NCBI GenBank assembly: GCA_016867095.1
Contig: VGKK01000058.1
Span: 1 to 6,925, forward strand
Source of the DNA: Candidatus Omnitrophota bacterium
Lineage (GTDB): Bacteria; Omnitrophota; Gorgyraeia; Gygaellales; Profunditerraquicolaceae
DNA: 6,925 nucleotides
Direction: 5' to 3'
Each line of letters opens with the position of its first letter. Positions within the stretch are counted from its first letter, which is position 1. The position numbers and the translations under genes were made by a program. Positions 1 to 6,350 of this stretch are shown here, piece by piece. The notes beneath the pieces are model-generated. The model was not told the origin of the DNA, searched no databases, and saw only the letters and a list, made by a program, of their open reading frames with translations.

Positions 1-5
1 TCCTT

Positions 6-27
6 GCCGTAGCGCTGCGACTACGGC
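6..27. repeat. Short inverted repeat (hairpin) at left edge
   Basis: A 7-bp perfect inverted repeat, GCCGTAG and CTACGGC, encloses an 8-nt loop. It lies downstream of the enolase stop codon, in the 93-bp stretch before the window edge, where I see no coding potential. It could be part of a dispersed intergenic repeat or a structured 3' region of the enolase transcript. There is no T-run next to it on either strand, so it is not a clear terminator. Confidence 0.4.
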
Positions 28-53
28 CGCGTCCTCGTTCCTTGTCTCGCTCC

Positions 54-71
54 AAAATTGGCTCAGCCAAT
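54..71 (-). terminator. Possible weak intrinsic terminator of eno
   Basis: Read on the minus strand, ATTGGC-TGA-GCCAAT forms a 6-bp stem with a 3-nt loop, followed at once by TTTT overlapping the stem end. It begins 23 bases after the enolase stop codon, which is the right place for a terminator. The stem is short and AT-rich at its base and the T-run is only four bases, so termination would be weak at best. Confidence 0.35.
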
Positions 72-93
72 GTATTCATTATTTATCGGTGGC

Positions 94-1359
94 TCAGTAC
101 TTCCAGAATGTCCCTGCGTAAACCGCTTTTTGGGCAAGCCCCTCTTCAATCCTCAAAAGCTCGTTATATTTACAAACTCTGTCAGTGCGTGATAACGAAC
201 CGGTCTTAATCTGGCCGCTGGCAGTGGCTACGGCCAGATGGGCAATCGTCGTGTCTTCGGTTTCGCCTGAACGGTGGGAAATAACCGCCTTATATTTATT
301 CTTCTTGGCGATATTTATTGCCTTGAGTGTTTCCGACAAGCTGCCTATCTGGTTTACCTTTATTAGTATAGCATTGCCTATATTTTTGGCAATACCTTTT
401 TTGAAAATCTCGGGGTTGGTTACAAAGATATCGTCACCGACTAATTGCAGCCTGGCGCCCAGCCGCTTGGTCATCTCCTGCCAGCCTTGCCAGTCGTGCT
501 CGGAAAGCCCGTCCTCAATGGACAAAATAGGGTATTTATTCAGCCAATTCTCATAAATATTGATTAAATCCGCGGAGCTCTTCTGGCTGTTTTCAAATTT
601 ATAGGCGTTGTCTTTGTAAAAAGAGCTGGCCGCGCAATCCAGCGCCAGATAAACATCGCGTCCGGGCCGGTATCCTGCTTTTTCAATGGCCTGCAGGATT
701 AAACTTAAGGCCTCTTCATTAGAACCAAGGTTAGGCGCGAACCCGCCCTCATCTCCCACTGAGGTGGATAAACCTTTGGATTTCAAAAGGGCTTTAAGGT
801 TATGGAAAACTTCCGTAGCGTATCTTAGGGCCTGCGCGAAAGTAGGCGCGCCCACCGGCATAATCATAAATTCCTGGATATCCAGGTTATTATCCGCGTG
901 CATGCCGCCGTTTAAGATATTCATTAACGGAACGGGTAAAATCTTGGCGCTGGCGCCGCCTAAAAATTGATACAGCGGCTGCTTTTTAGCTAAGGCTGCG
1001 GCTTTAGCCGCGGCCAAAGAAACCGCCAGGATAGCGTTCGCGCCCAGCTTTGATTTATTGGCTGTGCCGTCCAGCTTAAGCATCAGCGCGTCTAATTTTT
1101 CAAAATCCGGGCTTAAACCCTTTATTTTAGAGGCGATTACGCCATTAACATTAGCTACTGCCTTGGTTACGCCCTTACCTAAATATCTTTTTTTGTCGCC
1201 GTCCCTTAATTCCAAGGCCTCATTCTCGCCTGTGGAGGCGCCCGAAGGCACGGCTGCCCGGCCCAAAATAGCATTGTCCAGAATAACGTCCGCCTCTACC
1301 GTGGGATTGCCGCGCGAATCTAAAATTTCCCGCGCGAAAACTTTTTTAATCTTTGCCAT
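94..1359 (-). CDS. eno: Enolase (phosphopyruvate hydratase)
   Basis: Enolase interconverts 2-phosphoglycerate and phosphoenolpyruvate in glycolysis and gluconeogenesis, in the cytoplasm. The 421-residue product is full length for bacterial enolases (about 415-435). The N-terminal cap begins AREILDSRGNPTVE (residues 9-22), followed by the mobile loop PSGASTG (38-44) and GGMHADNN (151-158, substrate-loop histidine 154). In the barrel, GDEGGF (202-207) carries the general acid region with Glu204. The Mg-binding acids are Asp241 (ALDCAAS), Glu282 (SIEDGL) and Asp309 or Asp310 (VGDD). The catalytic lysine is Lys334 (LIKVNQIG), SHRSGETED spans 361-369, and Lys386 lies in GQIKTGS. No key residue is missing. 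The ATG start follows a strong Shine-Dalgarno and a near-consensus promoter. The gene is monocistronic in view and diverges from the FtsH-like gene. Confidence 0.98.
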   Translation of the reverse strand: MAKIKKVFAREILDSRGNPTVEADVILDNAILGRAAVPSGASTGENEALELRDGDKKRYLGKGVTKAVANVNGVIASKIKGLSPDFEKLDALMLKLDGTANKSKLGANAILAVSLAAAKAAALAKKQPLYQFLGGASAKILPVPLMNILNGGMHADNNLDIQEFMIMPVGAPTFAQALRYATEVFHNLKALLKSKGLSTSVGDEGGFAPNLGSNEEALSLILQAIEKAGYRPGRDVYLALDCAASSFYKDNAYKFENSQKSSADLINIYENWLNKYPILSIEDGLSEHDWQGWQEMTKRLGARLQLVGDDIFVTNPEIFKKGIAKNIGNAILIKVNQIGSLSETLKAINIAKKNKYKAVISHRSGETEDTTIAHLAVATASGQIKTGSLSRTDRVCKYNELLRIEEGLAQKAVYAGTFWKY

Positions 1360-1368
1360 TTTCTCTTT

Positions 1369-1375
1369 CCTCCCT
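1369..1375 (-). promoter_or_regulatory. eno ribosome binding site
   Basis: On the minus strand AGGGAGG lies 9 nt upstream of the enolase ATG. It is the strongest Shine-Dalgarno in the window and fixes the start of eno, in keeping with high expression. Confidence 0.85.
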
Positions 1376-1394
1376 TAATTTTAAATGTAAGGTA

Positions 1395-1422
1395 ATTATA
1401 CACGTAAAAACTGCCAAGTCAA
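1395..1422 (-). promoter_or_regulatory. Sigma-70 type promoter of eno
   Basis: On the minus strand TTGACT (-35, at 1417-1422) is followed by a 16-bp spacer and a perfect TATAAT (-10, at 1395-1400). Transcription should start near 1388, giving a leader of about 28 nt that contains the AGGGAGG ribosome site. Box quality, spacing and position all agree. Confidence 0.8.
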
Positions 1423-1460
1423 GGAAATCCCTCTTTTAAAAATCCATTTTTTAAACGTCT

Positions 1461-1554
1461 ACACCGCTAAACCGCAAAATGTCCGCAAAGGCGCAAAATT
1501 TATCGTCGCAAAATCCTTTGCGTTTTTGCGGATTTTAGCGTCTTTGCGGTGTTA
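1461..1554. repeat. Imperfect palindrome of CGCAAA-type modules
   Basis: This fills most of the 244-bp gap between the divergent eno and FtsH-like genes. The left arm begins ACACCGCTAAACCGCAAAAT. The reverse complement of the right arm begins ACACCGCAAAGACGCTAAAA, so the outer ends match with few changes. An inner pair (about 1477-1498 with 1515-1536) also matches imperfectly. The modules CCGCAAA, GCGCAAA and CGTCGCAAA recur in both orientations, and a further TTTTGCGG lies at 1562-1569. It has no useful open frame. It looks like a dispersed intergenic palindromic element; its copy number cannot be judged from one window. Confidence 0.65.
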
Positions 1555-1586
1555 AGGGCAGTTTTGCGGAGACCTCAAGAAAAGGT

Positions 1587-1615
1587 TTGACTTAAAGGCC
1601 CTGGTGTGTTATTTT
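1587..1615 (+). promoter_or_regulatory. Candidate promoter of the FtsH-like gene
   Basis: TTGACT (1587-1592) is followed by a 17-bp spacer and TATTTT (1610-1615). The -35 matches the consensus in five of six positions and the -10 in four. Transcription would start near 1622, which would rule out the GTG start at 1604 and leave ATG 1625 nearly leaderless. The match may be chance, because an AAAGG at 1594-1598 instead suits the GTG. Confidence 0.3.
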
Positions 1616-3325
1616 ATGCATATTATGAACAAAAGAAAAATTGAACTCTTTTTTAAATTCCACTGGATTGCCATTACGATAGCGTTCCTTACTATTATCC
1701 TGGGCATTTCCTTTCTTATTTTCCTGCGCAACGCCATTAATGCCTGGGCAACTTCGGAATCCTATTTTAAAAAAGCTACCCTTGCCCAGTACGGCATATT
1801 CTTCTATATCTTCCTGGTATTGCAGTTAATCAGCTTACCTTTAAGCGGCGCCTTATGGTTGTGGATGATGCGCGGCGGGTATATGAAATTCACCCAGATT
1901 GGCAAAAAAGCGGTAGAGGGCAAAGACATCCGCATCCACTGGCAGGATGTTATCGGTATGGAAGAAGCCAAGGAAGAAGCAATGGAGGTAGTGCGCCTGG
2001 TTACTGACCGCGCGCGCTTGCAGGCCATCGGCGGAAAAATATTAAGAGGGATATTGATGATCGGGCCTCCGGGCTGCGGCAAAACATACCTGGCTAAAGC
2101 CATTGCTACCGAAGCGAATATGCCGTTTATCGCCATGTCCGGATCGGAATTCATTGAAATGTTTGTCGGTGTGGGCGCCAGCCGTATCCGCAAGCTCTTT
2201 AAACAGGCGCAGCAGCTGGCGTATGTGGAAGGCGGCTGCATTATCTTTATTGATGAATTGGACGCGGTAGGCGCGCAGCGCGCGGTTGACCGCGGTTTTG
2301 GCGGCCAGACTGAATCCAATACCACATTGAACCAGCTCCTCATTGAGATGGACGGCCTTAAAGAAAAAGATTATAACATCATCATTATCGGCGCCACCAA
2401 TGCCCCGGAAAGCTTTTTAGACCGGGCGCTCCTGAGGCCCGGCAGGTTTGACCGTAAGATTTACGTGGATTTGCCGAATTTAGAGGAACGCGAAAAACTT
2501 TTTGAATATTACCTTAAGGAAATAAAATATGACGCTTCCATAGACCGCAAGCGCCTGGCCAGGCTTACCGTAGGCAACAGCCCGGCGGATGTGGCTAATC
2601 TTATCCGCGAGGCGGCATTAATTACCATCAGGAACAGAAAAGATTCCGTTTCCATGAAGGAAATTTCCGAGGCCTATGACCGGGTGGAAATGGGAATTAA
2701 GCATAAAGTAGTCTTTACGCAAAGCGACCGGGAAAAAATCGCCTACCATGAAGCGGGGCATGCCATCGCAATGTACTTTCTTGCTCCCCACGCGGACGTC
2801 TTTAAGGCGACTATCCTGGCCCGCGGCGGGGCTTTGGGCTTTGTTATGCCGCAGCCGCGCGAAGAAATCCACGTACGCACCAAAGAGCAATACCTGGGCG
2901 ACATTAAAGTAAGCCTGGGTTCCTACGCCGCGGAAAAATTAAAGCTGAAAGTCACCACTTCAGGGGTAAGCCAGGATTTCCGCACCGCGATGTGGTACGC
3001 CAATAATATGGTCTGGAAATGGGGCATGGGCCAGTCAGGCCTGATAGGCGACTACAGCATGCTGGCGTCTGCTAATGAGGCTTACGGAGTGTTCAGGGGC
3101 GCGGAAATATCCTATATCTCTGAAGACATTAGAAAACAATTAAATAACGATGTCAGGCATATTCTTGATTCCTGCCTTAAGGAAGTTGAAGAGCTGCTGG
3201 CCAGGGAATCAGCCCTCTTGGACCGCTTTGCCAAAGAACTGCTGGCTAAAGACGAACTCAATTACGATGAAATTGAAAATATCTTTAAGGAATTCGGCAA
3301 GTCCCGCCCTTCCCTATCTCCCTAA
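1604..3325 (+). CDS. ftsH: FtsH-family AAA+ zinc metalloprotease (M41), short membrane domain
   Basis: FtsH is a membrane-anchored hexameric protease that uses ATP to extract and degrade membrane and misfolded proteins. Counting from GTG 1604, two hydrophobic segments lie at about 21-42 and 64-88. Then comes the AAA+ module: Walker A GPPGCGKT (154-161), pore loop FVGVGASR (187-194), Walker B IIFIDE (213-218) and the second region of homology ending RPGRFDR (278-284). The peptidase has HEAGH (382-386), with Asp458 in TSGVSQDF as the likely third zinc ligand, so it should be active. The total is 573 residues against about 610-650 for typical FtsH. The shortfall is mostly the extracytoplasmic domain, here about 20 residues. 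The peptidase is also divergent (LGSYAAEKL where LGGRAAEE is usual). It may be a paralogue rather than the main FtsH. The start is uncertain: GTG 1604 has AAAGG 5 nt upstream, while ATG 1616 and ATG 1625 also precede the first membrane segment. Confidence 0.9.
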   Translation: MCYFMHIMNKRKIELFFKFHWIAITIAFLTIILGISFLIFLRNAINAWATSESYFKKATLAQYGIFFYIFLVLQLISLPLSGALWLWMMRGGYMKFTQIGKKAVEGKDIRIHWQDVIGMEEAKEEAMEVVRLVTDRARLQAIGGKILRGILMIGPPGCGKTYLAKAIATEANMPFIAMSGSEFIEMFVGVGASRIRKLFKQAQQLAYVEGGCIIFIDELDAVGAQRAVDRGFGGQTESNTTLNQLLIEMDGLKEKDYNIIIIGATNAPESFLDRALLRPGRFDRKIYVDLPNLEEREKLFEYYLKEIKYDASIDRKRLARLTVGNSPADVANLIREAALITIRNRKDSVSMKEISEAYDRVEMGIKHKVVFTQSDREKIAYHEAGHAIAMYFLAPHADVFKATILARGGALGFVMPQPREEIHVRTKEQYLGDIKVSLGSYAAEKLKLKVTTSGVSQDFRTAMWYANNMVWKWGMGQSGLIGDYSMLASANEAYGVFRGAEISYISEDIRKQLNNDVRHILDSCLKEVEELLARESALLDRFAKELLAKDELNYDEIENIFKEFGKSRPSLSP

Positions 3326-4187
3326 TAGATTATTACGCAGGAAGAGCGGGGCAAGTCCCGCCCTGGTATTTAGCATTATCGCTTGCGCAGTAATCCTCTT
3401 TTCCGGCTGCCTGGAAAAAATAGAACCTACCTATAAAGAAAACGATATCCCGCGCCTGGTAAAAAAAATATGCAAACAAGAATATAATTTAGAGGTTACC
3501 ACCGACAGGGTGGCCAACACCCTATGGATATACGCCCCCCTTGATAAGCTTTTACATAAAGACTACGGAATAAAGGAAGATAAAATCTTTGACGAGGAAA
3601 CGGTGGATAAATTGCGCAATATTTTAACCACCATCGGCCGGGTTTTAATCAGCTCTGATAACACGCCTGAATTCTATGCCTTGGTAGTTTCGGATATTAA
3701 ACTGGGCCTGGATTATATGCTCATCGGGGATGTTCTGGATATAAAAAAATCTTACGCCGGGGTCATCCCCTGGACCGAGGCCAACCGCAGGTATGTCGTT
3801 AGGCTTAAGGCCTCTCCGGAAGCTATCGCGGATACGACGGGCAAACACCTCCAGGCCGAAGAGATTAAGCTGGGGGGCTTTTTGGCGGAACAGGTCGCGC
3901 AAAGAATTACCGCCGAATTTCAGCAAGAAGGACTGAAAAAATACTTTAAGGTGGATAAATCCACGGGCAGCTTTATTGACAATGCCTTTCTCTTTGAATA
4001 TTCCATAGAGCCGCTTTTTAAACCGCCCAAAGAAACAAATATCCAGGAAGAGATTTTAAAGATTATCGCCTATTGCCTGAGGAGCTACGACTTCAATAAT
4101 TTTTCTACGGTGGAATTAAAGAATTTGTTGACGCAGGACAGCCTGATCCTGGGAAAGACGGAGATTTGGGCCAGGCCTATGGATTAG
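3267..4187 (+). CDS. Putative lipoprotein of unknown function
   Basis: I do not recognise the family. From ATG 3267 the product is 306 residues. A hydrophobic stretch (LVFSIIACAVILF) ends in the lipobox LFSGC with Cys48, so the mature protein should be a lipid-anchored domain of about 259 residues outside the cytoplasm. That domain is mixed, charged and without further membrane segments. It has few cysteines and no catalytic motif that I can name; a landmark early in it is NTLWIYAPL. The start overlaps the protease gene by 59 bp in another frame. ATG 3267 is the only canonical start near the signal peptide, and an earlier ATG at 3150 would add 39 unrelated residues. The leader before the hydrophobic core is unusually long, apparently because of a 54-bp insertion (see the direct repeat). 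Co-transcription with the FtsH-like gene suggests a shared envelope role, but this is only inference. Confidence 0.75.
   Translation: MKLKISLRNSASPALPYLPNRLLRRKSGASPALVFSIIACAVILFSGCLEKIEPTYKENDIPRLVKKICKQEYNLEVTTDRVANTLWIYAPLDKLLHKDYGIKEDKIFDEETVDKLRNILTTIGRVLISSDNTPEFYALVVSDIKLGLDYMLIGDVLDIKKSYAGVIPWTEANRRYVVRLKASPEAIADTTGKHLQAEEIKLGGFLAEQVAQRITAEFQQEGLKKYFKVDKSTGSFIDNAFLFEYSIEPLFKPPKETNIQEEILKIIAYCLRSYDFNNFSTVELKNLLTQDSLILGKTEIWARPMD
3296..3364. repeat. 15-bp direct repeat with 54-bp period at the protease/lipoprotein junction
   Basis: GGCAAGTCCCGCCCT occurs exactly at 3296-3310 and again at 3350-3364. The 54-bp offset is a multiple of three, so both copies encode ASPAL in the lipoprotein frame. 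The second copy is the right arm of an imperfect hairpin (3343-3364, core GCGGG-GCAAGT-CCCGC); the first copy lacks the left arm. The segment between them contains the protease stop codon. This looks like an in-frame insertion or duplication flanked by short repeats. Confidence 0.75.
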
Positions 4188-4782
4188 AAATTTTAACTCC
4201 CCTGCCTTCTATTTTTAACCTGCCCTCTACAAATAACCTTATCGCTTTGGGATAAAGCCGGTGCTCTATCTTGTGGATTTTTTTCTCCAGGGATACCAGA
4301 TTATCGCCTGCTTCTATTTTTACTGCCTGCTGCAGGATAATCGGGCCGTGGTCCATCGCCTCATCCACAAAGTGCACGGTTACGCCGGTAACCTTGACCC
4401 CATAGCCAAAGGCATCCTTTATGCCCTCGGCGCCCTTAAAAGAAGGAAGTAACGCAGGATGGATATTTAAGATGCGGCCGCTATACTTGCGGACAAATTC
4501 CGGGCTCAATATGCGCATAAAGCCCGCCAGGGCAATCAGCTCTATTTTTTCGTTTTCTAAATGCGCGGCAATCATGGCCTCAAAATCTTTCTTGTCCGAA
4601 CATTCTTTAGATTTTACTAAAGCTACTTTTATCCCGGCGCGTTTTGCTTTTGTGATAGCCCCGGCCCCGGGATTATCGCAGACCAATAAAGAAAGGCTGG
4701 CCTTAATCTTGCCTTTTTTCACTGCCCTGATAATGGCGCTAAAATTACTGCCCCTGCCGGAAGCAAAAACCGCTATATTCAT
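4177..4782 (-). CDS. purN: Phosphoribosylglycinamide formyltransferase (GART 1)
   Basis: PurN transfers the formyl group of 10-formyltetrahydrofolate to glycinamide ribonucleotide, the third step of de novo purine synthesis, in the cytoplasm. The product has 201 residues, a normal length. It begins with the Rossmann strand and phosphate loop MNIAVFASGRGSN (1-13). The catalytic triad is intact: Asn106 and His108 in NIHPALLPSFKG (106-117), and Asp144 in DEAMDHGPII (140-149). The ATG is preceded by GAGGAG 11 nt upstream. The gene follows rnfB on the same strand across an 87-bp gap filled by the heptamer repeat, so it may be the distal gene of the rnf transcript or have its own promoter. Its stop lies inside the end of the convergent lipoprotein gene, an 11-bp tail-to-tail overlap that leaves no room for a terminator. 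Confidence 0.95.
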   Translation of the reverse strand: MNIAVFASGRGSNFSAIIRAVKKGKIKASLSLLVCDNPGAGAITKAKRAGIKVALVKSKECSDKKDFEAMIAAHLENEKIELIALAGFMRILSPEFVRKYSGRILNIHPALLPSFKGAEGIKDAFGYGVKVTGVTVHFVDEAMDHGPIILQQAVKIEAGDNLVSLEKKIHKIEHRLYPKAIRLFVEGRLKIEGRGVKISNP

Positions 4783-4793
4783 TCGTCGCTTCG

Positions 4794-4799
4794 CTCCTC
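4794..4799 (-). promoter_or_regulatory. purN ribosome binding site
   Basis: GAGGAG on the minus strand lies 11 nt upstream of the purN ATG and just outside the end of the heptamer repeat. Unlike rnfA, purN therefore keeps a good translation signal beside its repeat copy. Confidence 0.65.
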
Positions 4800-4803
4800 A
4801 TTA

Positions 4804-4911
4804 CACGGATTAACACGGATTTTTCACGCCTGCCTGCCGGCAGGCAGGGATTTACACGGACAATGCTTTTCATCCGTGCCCATCCGTTCTTTTATCCGTG
4901 TGCATCCGTGT
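4804..4911. repeat. Phased heptamer repeat, copy A (interrupted)
   Basis: CACGGAT units start at 4804, 4814, 4825 (split) and 4855 (CACGGAC). The inverted units ATCCGTG start at 4872, 4882 (ATCCGTT), 4894 and 4904. Within each half the spacing is 10-12 bp once the 20-bp insert in the third unit is removed. The outer arms CACGGAT-N3-CACGGAT and ATCCGTG-N3-ATCCGTG can pair. The 64-bp core 4848-4911 matches copy B (6375-6438) at all positions except 4881 (C against T). The copy fills the rnfB-purN gap and enters the 3' end of rnfB. Confidence 0.9.
4829..4848. repeat. Perfect 20-bp palindrome nested in copy A
   Basis: CCTGCCTGCCGGCAGGCAGG equals its own reverse complement over all 20 bases. It lies between CACG and GAT of the third heptamer unit of copy A. 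Copy B runs straight through (TACGGAT) at the same place, so this is a clean insertion in copy A relative to copy B. It contains no target duplication beyond the ambiguous flanking G. Confidence 0.9.
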
Positions 4912-5733
4912 TATAATAGTTTTCATCGGGCAAACCTTAACGCACTCTCCGCAAGAAGTGCATTTATTATAATCTATCACTGCCAGGTTATCTATCACGT
5001 GTATGGCATCAAAGGGACAGGCCTTTTCGCAAAGCCGGCAGGCAATACACCCTACAGGGCAAACCGCCTTGGTGTCCTTGCCCATATCATGGGAGCTGCA
5101 GGCAACATAAACCCCGTTAGAGACACCATCAAACCTACCTGTTACATCATAGTCTCTAACGGGGTAAACAGGAACCAGCTCGAATAATTTCTTAGGGCAG
5201 ACCAACACGCATTTATTACAGGCCCGGCATTTACTGGCGTCAACCACTGGAAGGCCTTCGCCGGACATCTTAATGGCGCCGAAAGGACAAACCCTGGCGC
5301 AGGTACCAAACCCCAGGCAGCCATATACGCATTCCTTCTGGCCGCCCAGAATCAAATTTGCCGCCACACAGTCTTCTATTCCCTCGTAGACAAACCTGTC
5401 TTTTACTCTTTTGCCGCCGTTACAATGCAAAACCGCTATTTTCTTTACTTTTTTCTCTAATTTTTTCCCTAAAACCCTGGCAATCTCTTCCCGGGCCTCT
5501 TCGCTATTCACCCGGCAGGCATCAATGCTGAGCTTGCCGCTAAGCAGGCTTTCGGCGAATCCGAAACAACCTGCGCCGCCGCAGGCGCCGCAGTTTGCGC
5601 CGGGCAAAAGGCCGTGTACTTTTTCAAGACGCGGGTCCACCTGGACGCTTAAACGCTTGGAAGCGACGGCCAGGCCTATGCCGAAGACGACGCCTAAAAC
5701 TCCCAGAGTTAATATCGGAATTAAAATTTCCAT
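4870..5733 (-). CDS. rnfB: Rnf electron transport complex subunit B (extended multi-ferredoxin type)
   Basis: RnfB accepts electrons from reduced ferredoxin for the membrane Rnf complex (ferredoxin:NAD+ oxidoreductase, ion-pumping). The 287-residue product has an N-terminal membrane anchor (about 4-24). The four-iron domain follows, with Cys48, 51, 56 and 73 (NCGACGGAGC). A first ferredoxin region has Cys135, 139, 145, 149 and then 169, 172, 175, 179. A second has Cys229, 232, 235, 239 and 258, 261, 264, 268. About five [4Fe-4S] clusters are implied. This matches the long RnfB of anaerobes rather than the roughly 190-residue RsxB of enterobacteria. The ATG directly abuts the rnfA stop (TAAATG) with little Shine-Dalgarno, so translation is probably coupled. 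The last 13 residues (275-287, TRMHTDKRTDGHG) and the TGA come from heptamer repeat copy A, not from the protein family. Confidence 0.95.
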   Translation of the reverse strand: MEILIPILTLGVLGVVFGIGLAVASKRLSVQVDPRLEKVHGLLPGANCGACGGAGCFGFAESLLSGKLSIDACRVNSEEAREEIARVLGKKLEKKVKKIAVLHCNGGKRVKDRFVYEGIEDCVAANLILGGQKECVYGCLGFGTCARVCPFGAIKMSGEGLPVVDASKCRACNKCVLVCPKKLFELVPVYPVRDYDVTGRFDGVSNGVYVACSSHDMGKDTKAVCPVGCIACRLCEKACPFDAIHVIDNLAVIDYNKCTSCGECVKVCPMKTIITRMHTDKRTDGHG

Positions 5734-6342
5734 TTAGAACTTAAAGCCGTTGAATCCCATAAAGCTTAAAGACATTATGGAGGCGATAATAAAAGCCAGC
5801 GGGAAATCTTTCACCGCCTTCGGGATATTGCATAACTCCAGCCTTTCCCTGATCCCGGACATCAAAAGCATAGCCAGGGTATAACCCAAGCCCACGCAGA
5901 CGCCCTGGAATACCGAATAATAAAAACTGCCTGGCATAGCCTTGCCGTTATTAAAAAACATATCAATGTTCAATACCGCCACGCCCAGCACCGCGCAATT
6001 CACGGTAATTAAAGGCAGGTATATCCCGAAAAACCTGTACATCGCCGGGCTGATTTTCCTGATAACCATCTCCACGAATTGCACAAAGGTAGCGATGACT
6101 AAAATAAAAGAGATGGTGCGCAGGTACGTCAGGCCAAAGGGCACCAGCAAAAACCGATAGATGAGCCAGGTAATCACCGAGGCCATTGTGGTCACGAACA
6201 TTACCGACAGGCTCATCGCCATTGCCGGCCTGGTCTCTTTGGAAATAGCGATAAACGAACACAGCCCCAAAAAGCGGGAAAGGATGACGTTATAAATAAA
6301 AACCGCGGAGATAAATATGGTTAAAAATTGCGCAGCGTTCAT
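5734..6342 (-). CDS. rnfA: Rnf electron transport complex subunit A
   Basis: RnfA is an integral membrane subunit that, with RnfE, forms the core of the Rnf ion pump. The 202-residue product is full length and mostly hydrophobic, with about six membrane segments. Family motifs are YNVILSRFLGLCSFIAISKE (17-36) and FGIYLPLITVNCAVLG (105-120). Cys28 and Cys116 are the positions known in the Rnf/Nqr family to hold an intramembrane [2Fe-2S] cluster with the partner subunit. The start is fixed: a TAA lies in frame two codons before the ATG and the next Met is residue 41. No Shine-Dalgarno is visible. Only 8 nt (ATTAAAAG) separate the ATG from heptamer repeat copy B. rnfB follows in the same frame, separated only by the TAA stop codon. 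Confidence 0.96.
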   Translation of the reverse strand: MNAAQFLTIFISAVFIYNVILSRFLGLCSFIAISKETRPAMAMSLSVMFVTTMASVITWLIYRFLLVPFGLTYLRTISFILVIATFVQFVEMVIRKISPAMYRFFGIYLPLITVNCAVLGVAVLNIDMFFNNGKAMPGSFYYSVFQGVCVGLGYTLAMLLMSGIRERLELCNIPKAVKDFPLAFIIASIMSLSFMGFNGFKF

Positions 6343-6350
6343 CTTTTAAT

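Noticed and set aside
1058..1378. Open frame on the plus strand opposite the start of eno
   Set aside because: It lies wholly antisense to a well-conserved enolase, has no recognisable domain or ribosome site, and mirrors the codon bias of eno.
1804..2343. Open frame on the minus strand inside the FtsH-like gene
   Set aside because: It overlaps the Walker A and Walker B region of a clear AAA+ domain; its composition (Ser, Pro, Arg and Met rich) is typical of an antisense shadow.
3150..3266. Earlier ATG (3150) as the lipoprotein start
   Set aside because: It would add 39 residues read out of frame through the conserved protease C-terminus and put the signal peptide far from the N-terminus. 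ATG 3267 gives a charged short leader after collapse of the 54-bp repeat.
4177..4187. Bidirectional terminator between purN and the lipoprotein gene
   Set aside because: The two genes overlap tail to tail here, and I find no stem followed by a T-run on either strand nearby.
4421..4813. Open frame on the plus strand opposite purN
   Set aside because: It is antisense to a purN with an intact catalytic triad and shows no family motifs of its own.
4783..4869. Insertion sequence or transposon remnant in the rnfB-purN gap
   Set aside because: The gap is explained by the heptamer repeat and the nested palindrome; there is no transposase fragment and no long terminal repeat.
4804..4911. CRISPR-like array
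   Set aside because: The repeated units are 7 bp with 3-5 bp between them and they switch orientation at the centre. There are no 25-40 bp repeats with unique spacers.
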